Below, piece by piece: positions 5,248-9,425 of a DNA stretch of 9,425 nt. Origin of the DNA: Bacteroidales bacterium (GTDB taxonomy: Bacteria; Bacteroidota; Bacteroidia; Bacteroidales; UBA7960); the NCBI GenBank assembly GCA_003555385.1, contig PWHO01000158.1, positions 1 through 9,425 of the forward strand. Direction: 5' to 3'. Both the position numbers and the translations under genes were made by a program. Position 1 is the stretch's first letter, and each line of letters begins with the position of its first letter. The notes below the pieces were generated by a model. That model saw only the letters and a list, made by a program, of their open reading frames with translations, did not search any database and was not told the origin of the DNA.

Positions 5248-5251
5248 CAAC

Positions 5252-8200
5252 ATGAAGCGTATTCTGATTTTGATGGGCGTCCTGCTTTTTATGGGCGGAC
5301 CCATATTCGGGCAACAGATTCGTGTTTCCGGTACGGTTACAGGTGCTGAAGACGGAGCAACGCTGCCTGGAGTAACAGTAGCAGTGCAGGGTACTACCCT
5401 GGGAACCATCACTGATGCAGAGGGATATTATGAGTTGGATGTGGCAAGTGATGCCACATTGGTGTTCACCTTCATCGGAATGCAAAGAAGGGAAGTGCCG
5501 GTGGAAGGCCGTGCAGTAATCAATGTGGAACTTGAACGTGACCTTGCCCTGCTGGATGAGGTGGTGGTGGTTGGTTACGGTACCCGCCTCAAATATGAGT
5601 TATCAGGCTCTATCTCCTCATTGGGGAGTGACGATATTGCCGGGCACACCATGCCGAGTTTTGAGACGGCCCTGCACGGCCGGACGGCGGGAGTGCATAT
5701 TTCCGCCGGTAGTGGTAAGCTCGGGCAGGCCGTTCGCACAAGGGTGCGCGGGTCTTCATCCATTTCTGCGAGCAACCAGCCTTTGTATGTCATTGATGGC
5801 ATACCGGTGCAGTCAGATAACCTTGGTGCAGGCGGCAATGAGCCGACCAACCCGCTTGCCGACCTGAACCCCGGAGATATTGAGTCGATTGAGGTGCTGA
5901 AAGATGCCTCGGCAGCGGCCATTTACGGGTCAAGGGCCTCGAACGGGGTGATTATCATCACCACCAAACGGGGTCGTCCCGGTGCTACGCAGATCAATGT
6001 AACTTCGCAGTACGGGTTCAGCGAGGCTTCCAACAAGGTTGGTTATATGAACAGGGAGCAATACCTTGACTTGTTCAAAAGTGCTTATTCCAACTCTGCC
6101 GGTGGTCCGGAGGAACCTTTCATTATCTGGAGTGACTGGACAGATGCCCTTGACTGGGGTCTGGCCTACTGGCGCGATCCGGATAATCCGACTGACCTGA
6201 CCCAGGGTCCTGACACCAACTGGGAAGACCAGGCACTCCGTCAGGGCGGATCGCAGCAATTTGACATCAGTGCTTCAGGAGGTAGCGAGGAAACACAATA
6301 TTATGTGGCATTGTCCTATACCGACCAGGAGGCGGTTATTGTGGGGAACTCCTTTGACAGGGTCAGTGGCCGGATTAACCTGGATCAGAGGGTAAGCGAT
6401 ATGGTGTCTTTCGGGATGAATATGAACCTGTCAAGATCAAGGAACTTCAGGGTAGCCAATGACAGGGCCTTTGCAACTCCGTTGCAGATGATCGCCCTTC
6501 CATCTGTTCAGCCCACCCACGATCCCCATACAGGTGAACTGAATCGCCGGACTGTGTATGAAAACGGTTTGGTGGTAAGAGAGCATAATAATTTTGACAC
6601 GGAAATTTTCCGGAATTTCGGTAATTTATTCGCCAATCTGCAGATAACTCCCAACCTGACCTTCAGGTCAGAGGCCGGTATAGACATACTCCGGCAGCAT
6701 GAATGGGAATATCAGGGGCGACTGACCAATGATGGCGGACCTGCCGGATTTGGGTTTGACAGAAACGTATCTTCCAGGGTATATAGCCTGGAAAACTATT
6801 TTACCTACCAGCAGGTATTTGCAGAAGTGTTTGAGCTGGATTTCCTGCTCGGTACCAGTTTGCAATATGCGGATCTTGATTTTTCTTCTGCTGCAGGCAG
6901 AGGGTTTCCCAGCGACGAATTCAGAAGAATAGCCAGTGCAGCTGAAATAACCAGTGCTTCTGCCAGTGCCACGGGGTACCGCTATAACTCTTTTTTCACC
7001 CGTGCCAGCATGAAATTGTTTGATAGCTACCTGTTCACCGTGAGTGCACGTACTGACGGCTCTTCCAGGTTCGGAGCTGATAACCGCTATGGTTTCTTTC
7101 CTTCTGCATCAGCTGCATGGCTGGTGACAGAGGAGGATTTCCTGTCAGACAACTATTACATCAGTTTTTTGAAACCACGTGTCAGCTGGGGCCTTACAGG
7201 TAATTCGGAAATTGACAACTTTGCCGCCCGTGGTCTCTATTCGGGCAGCAACTATGCCGGCTTATGGGGTGTAGTGTCCAGCAGTCTGCCCAGCGAAGAC
7301 CTGAGGTGGGAATCCACCACCCAGGTGAATGCCGGCATCGACTTTGGTTTGTTCAATGACCGGGTTACCGGTGAGATCGACTATTATATCAAGAAAACCG
7401 AAGACCTCTTGCTGAATGTTCAGGTTCCCGCCACGAGCGGATATACCACTGTTTACCAGAACGTGGGTAATATGGAGAATAAGGGATGGGAGTTTGTGTT
7501 GAACACAGTAAATGTTGACAGGGCTTTCAGGTGGAATACCAGTTTCAACATTGCATTCAACCAGAACAAGGTAACCGACCTGGACGGTCAGGTCATCTCT
7601 TCAGGTATCTGGCGCGTAATGGAAGGGCAGCCTATCGGTGTTTTTTACACCAAGGAATATGCCGGGGTTGATCCGGCAAACGGGAATGCGCTTTTCTACC
7701 TGAACGAAGAAGGTGACGAAACAACCACCAGCCTGGCTGGCGCTGCCAACCGGATCGTGGGTGATCCCAACCCGGATTTCTGGGGTGGTTTTACCAATAC
7801 TTTCAGGTATGGCGGGTTTGACCTGAGTGTGATGTTCCAGTTTGTCTACGGACATGATATTTACAACCATGGCCGTCAATGGCAGGCAGACGGGTTCTCC
7901 TGGTTTGACAACCAGGTGGTTGATCTCTACGAAGATCACTGGAAAGAACCCGGCGATGACACCTATTATCCGCAGCCCAGGTTTTTCTTAGGAAACGGTT
8001 ACGGAGTGTCCAGTATGTTGATCTTTGATGCCTCCTATATCCGGCTGAAAGATCTTACCCTGGGATATACACTCCCCGATGAAGTTGTTTCCCGGGCGAA
8101 CCTGCAGAATGTCCGTATATTCATCAGGGGGTACAACCTGCTGACTTTCACCGATTATCCCGGCTGGGATCCGGAAACCAGTGCTCCGGACCAGGCAGGT

Positions 8201-8296
8201 ATAGGCACACAGGCCTCCAATATCAGGCAGGGGTGGGACTTTTATACTGCACCCCAGCCCAGAACATTGACTTTTGGTATTAACCTGGGTATTTGA
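5252..8296 (+). CDS. SusC/RagA-family TonB-dependent outer-membrane transporter
   Basis: This is a 1014-residue, full-length SusC-type transporter that imports a nutrient through a 22-strand barrel using energy from TonB-ExbBD. Residues 1-20 are a Sec signal peptide (cleavage probably IFG/QQ). Residues 24-95 form a carboxypeptidase-D regulatory-like domain (VSGTVTGAEDGATLPGVTV). The TonB box region LDEVVVVGYG is at 101-110. The plug domain runs from about 115 to 240, with LYVIDGIPVQ (178-187) and IESIEVLKDASAAAIYGSRA (210-229) as SusC hallmarks. The rest is the barrel, ending RTLTFGINLGI, followed by tandem in-frame stops (TGA, TAG). There is no STN signalling domain, so control through an anti-sigma/ECF sigma pair is unlikely. 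A SusD gene follows after 41 bases, making the standard pair. The substrate cannot be read from this sequence. Confidence 0.97.
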   Translation: MKRILILMGVLLFMGGPIFGQQIRVSGTVTGAEDGATLPGVTVAVQGTTLGTITDAEGYYELDVASDATLVFTFIGMQRREVPVEGRAVINVELERDLALLDEVVVVGYGTRLKYELSGSISSLGSDDIAGHTMPSFETALHGRTAGVHISAGSGKLGQAVRTRVRGSSSISASNQPLYVIDGIPVQSDNLGAGGNEPTNPLADLNPGDIESIEVLKDASAAAIYGSRASNGVIIITTKRGRPGATQINVTSQYGFSEASNKVGYMNREQYLDLFKSAYSNSAGGPEEPFIIWSDWTDALDWGLAYWRDPDNPTDLTQGPDTNWEDQALRQGGSQQFDISASGGSEETQYYVALSYTDQEAVIVGNSFDRVSGRINLDQRVSDMVSFGMNMNLSRSRNFRVANDRAFATPLQMIALPSVQPTHDPHTGELNRRTVYENGLVVREHNNFDTEIFRNFGNLFANLQITPNLTFRSEAGIDILRQHEWEYQGRLTNDGGPAGFGFDRNVSSRVYSLENYFTYQQVFAEVFELDFLLGTSLQYADLDFSSAAGRGFPSDEFRRIASAAEITSASASATGYRYNSFFTRASMKLFDSYLFTVSARTDGSSRFGADNRYGFFPSASAAWLVTEEDFLSDNYYISFLKPRVSWGLTGNSEIDNFAARGLYSGSNYAGLWGVVSSSLPSEDLRWESTTQVNAGIDFGLFNDRVTGEIDYYIKKTEDLLLNVQVPATSGYTTVYQNVGNMENKGWEFVLNTVNVDRAFRWNTSFNIAFNQNKVTDLDGQVISSGIWRVMEGQPIGVFYTKEYAGVDPANGNALFYLNEEGDETTTSLAGAANRIVGDPNPDFWGGFTNTFRYGGFDLSVMFQFVYGHDIYNHGRQWQADGFSWFDNQVVDLYEDHWKEPGDDTYYPQPRFFLGNGYGVSSMLIFDASYIRLKDLTLGYTLPDEVVSRANLQNVRIFIRGYNLLTFTDYPGWDPETSAPDQAGIGTQASNIRQGWDFYTAPQPRTLTFGINLGI

Positions 8297-8337
8297 TAGC
8301 GGACATGGAACACTTTTTTAACCAAAAAACTTTAGCG

Positions 8338-9425
8338 ATGAAGACAAATAAAATAATCACTTATATCAGTGTTCTGCTTCTGGCTGCAGTGGTGTTTTCC
8401 TGTGAAGATTTCCTGGATATCGATCCCCAGCAGGCAATGGATGCGGAACAAGTTTACAACGATCACAATGGGGTGCTTAATGCCCTCAACGGCGCGTACT
8501 CAATAGTCGCCGGGGGTAATTTTTACGCCGGAACCAGTGTTTTTCACAGCGACCTGGTGGCCAATTCCGGAGAATTAAACTGGATCGGAACTTTTATCCA
8601 GTACCGGCAAATGGACTGGAAGGCCATGGACACCAATGACGGGTTTATTGCAGGAAAGTGGAACCAGGCTTACCGGGCCATCGACATTGTAAACAATGTG
8701 CTGGATAACCTGGATGTGGTTCAGGAAGGCCACAGGGCCCGTGTGGAAGGTGAGGCAAAGTTCGTCCGGGGAATTCTTTACCTGGAACTGGTCCGGTTTT
8801 TTGCCAGCAGCCCGTATGTTGCGGGTGAGGCTAACAACCAGGATGGTGTTCCTCTGGTGATTTCTCCAACGCCCACATCGGGTGTGACAGATGCGCATTA
8901 TGTGTCCAGATCTTCCGTTTCCGCTATATATGACCAGGTCCTGACAGACCTTGGCAGTGCCAAAACGCTGCTGACTGCCGCTGGTACCGGAACCGGGGCC
9001 GGGGCCAACGGCGGACGTGCCACACCTACCACAGCAGCCGGTTTCCTGGCCCGGGCTTACCTTGATATGGGAAACTGGGGCAATGCAGCGGCAGAAGCCA
9101 ATGAGGTGATCAACAACCTGGGAGGGTACGGAGCTCTTAATGATACTCCCCGCGAGGCGTTCAACAACGACGAATATACCAGCGAGGATGTATTCATGAT
9201 CAACCAGAATACTACCAGCCATGCCGGACAGGCCAATGCCGGAATCGGAACGTTTTTCGCCAGTCTTGAAGGCTACGGAAGGGGAGATGTGAATATCAGT
9301 TCCGGCCACTTTGAGCGTTTTGAGGAAGGAGACCTCCGTACCACCCTGACCGATGATCCGACAATCATTGATATCAGCAATGTGCCGGGGATGTATTACA
9401 TCGGGATCGGAACCGACCCGGGCAA
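8338..9425 (+). CDS. SusD/RagB-family nutrient-binding outer-membrane lipoprotein, C-terminus beyond window
   Basis: 362 codons are visible and the frame runs off the window end without a stop. The signal peptide ends VVFSC (Cys22), followed by EDFLDIDPQQAM, the usual SusD opening after the lipid-modified Cys. KWNQAYRAIDIVNNVLDNL (107-125), GEAKFVRGILYLELVRFF (138-155), GVPLV (170-174), SVSAIYDQVLTDLGSAKTLL (193-212) and RATPTTAAGFLARAYLDMGNW (227-247) are the conserved helices of the SusD N-terminal and TPR regions; the RagB/SusD C-terminal part has begun. A Gly/Thr-rich loop (TAAGTGTGAGANGGRA, 213-228) sits between two TPR helices. It lies 41 bases after the SusC stop and is its expected partner, forming the lid that captures substrate at the cell surface. 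It differs in class from the divergent SusD-like_2 protein at 3595-5004. Confidence 0.95.
   Translation, partial: MKTNKIITYISVLLLAAVVFSCEDFLDIDPQQAMDAEQVYNDHNGVLNALNGAYSIVAGGNFYAGTSVFHSDLVANSGELNWIGTFIQYRQMDWKAMDTNDGFIAGKWNQAYRAIDIVNNVLDNLDVVQEGHRARVEGEAKFVRGILYLELVRFFASSPYVAGEANNQDGVPLVISPTPTSGVTDAHYVSRSSVSAIYDQVLTDLGSAKTLLTAAGTGTGAGANGGRATPTTAAGFLARAYLDMGNWGNAAAEANEVINNLGGYGALNDTPREAFNNDEYTSEDVFMINQNTTSHAGQANAGIGTFFASLEGYGRGDVNISSGHFERFEEGDLRTTLTDDPTIIDISNVPGMYYIGIGTDPG

Larger units (their letters stand above)
5005..5251. promoter_or_regulatory. Divergent control region between SusD-like_2 and SusC genes
   Basis: This is 247 AT-rich bases separating two divergently transcribed outer-membrane protein genes. 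From left to right it holds a minus-strand TAnnTTTG box (5073-5080), a perfect 16-base palindrome (5102-5117), a plus-strand TAnnTTTG box (5135-5142), a TTCG-loop hairpin (5199-5214) and a 12-base imperfect direct repeat ending five bases before the SusC ATG. No gene is recognisable inside it. Confidence 0.6.

Noticed and set aside
5252..5560. STN-type signalling domain at the SusC N-terminus, which would imply sigma/anti-sigma control
   Set aside because: The mature N-terminus goes straight into the carboxypeptidase-D-like domain at about residue 24, leaving no room for an STN domain.
8575..9309. Minus-strand open frame of 244 codons opposite the SusD gene
   Set aside because: It lies fully antisense to a clear SusD coding frame with strong family motifs, and its own translation has no recognisable motif.
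1..9425. tRNA, rRNA, CRISPR arrays, transposases, phage genes, toxin-antitoxin pairs
   Set aside because: Intergenic stretches were read on both strands and show no cloverleaf, repeat-spacer pattern, terminal inverted repeats with a transposase, or matching gene products.

Overview
The window is a chromosomal stretch of a Bacteroidota bacterium. The evidence is a SusC/RagA TonB-dependent transporter with its SusD partner, a second SusD-type lipoprotein of the SusD-like_2 class, a greA-HIT gene pair, and several upstream sequences that fit the Bacteroidota -7 promoter consensus TAnnTTTG. The proteins look most like those of Bacteroidales/Marinilabiliales-type organisms; that finer placement comes from memory of family sequences and was not tested.

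Layout. Positions 1-99 (minus) hold the N-terminal end of a probable 4'-phosphopantetheinyl transferase. Positions 336-788 (minus) encode a small lipoprotein with a degenerate Rieske-type domain. A divergent intergenic region follows, then 1051-1692 (plus), a membrane-anchored, highly charged protein of unknown function. A 300-base gap (1693-1992) holds a promoter-like box, a strong hairpin with a T-tract and short palindromes. Next come greA (1993-2466) and a HIT-family hydrolase (2521-2919). On the minus strand, a SusD-like_2 lipoprotein (3595-5004) is followed 25 bases later by ruvC (3000-3569, non-ATG start). Across a 247-base divergent intergenic region lies a SusC-type transporter (5252-8296, plus), followed by a SusD lipoprotein (8338 to the window end, incomplete).

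How the parts work together. The SusC (5252-8296) and SusD (8338-9425) pair should form an outer-membrane nutrient importer in which the lipoprotein caps the transporter and captures substrate. The substrate cannot be told from this window: no glycoside hydrolase, peptidase or regulator gene is present. The divergent SusD-like_2 gene has no SusC of its own beside it on its strand. It may share the neighbouring transporter or be a remnant of another locus. The region between the two divergent genes holds a perfect 16-base palindrome roughly midway between two opposing TAnnTTTG boxes, which suggests one regulator could control both sides. The left half of the window is mostly housekeeping (transcript cleavage factor, HIT hydrolase, Holliday junction resolvase) plus two poorly characterised envelope proteins. 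I saw no tRNA, rRNA, CRISPR array, insertion sequence or prophage gene.
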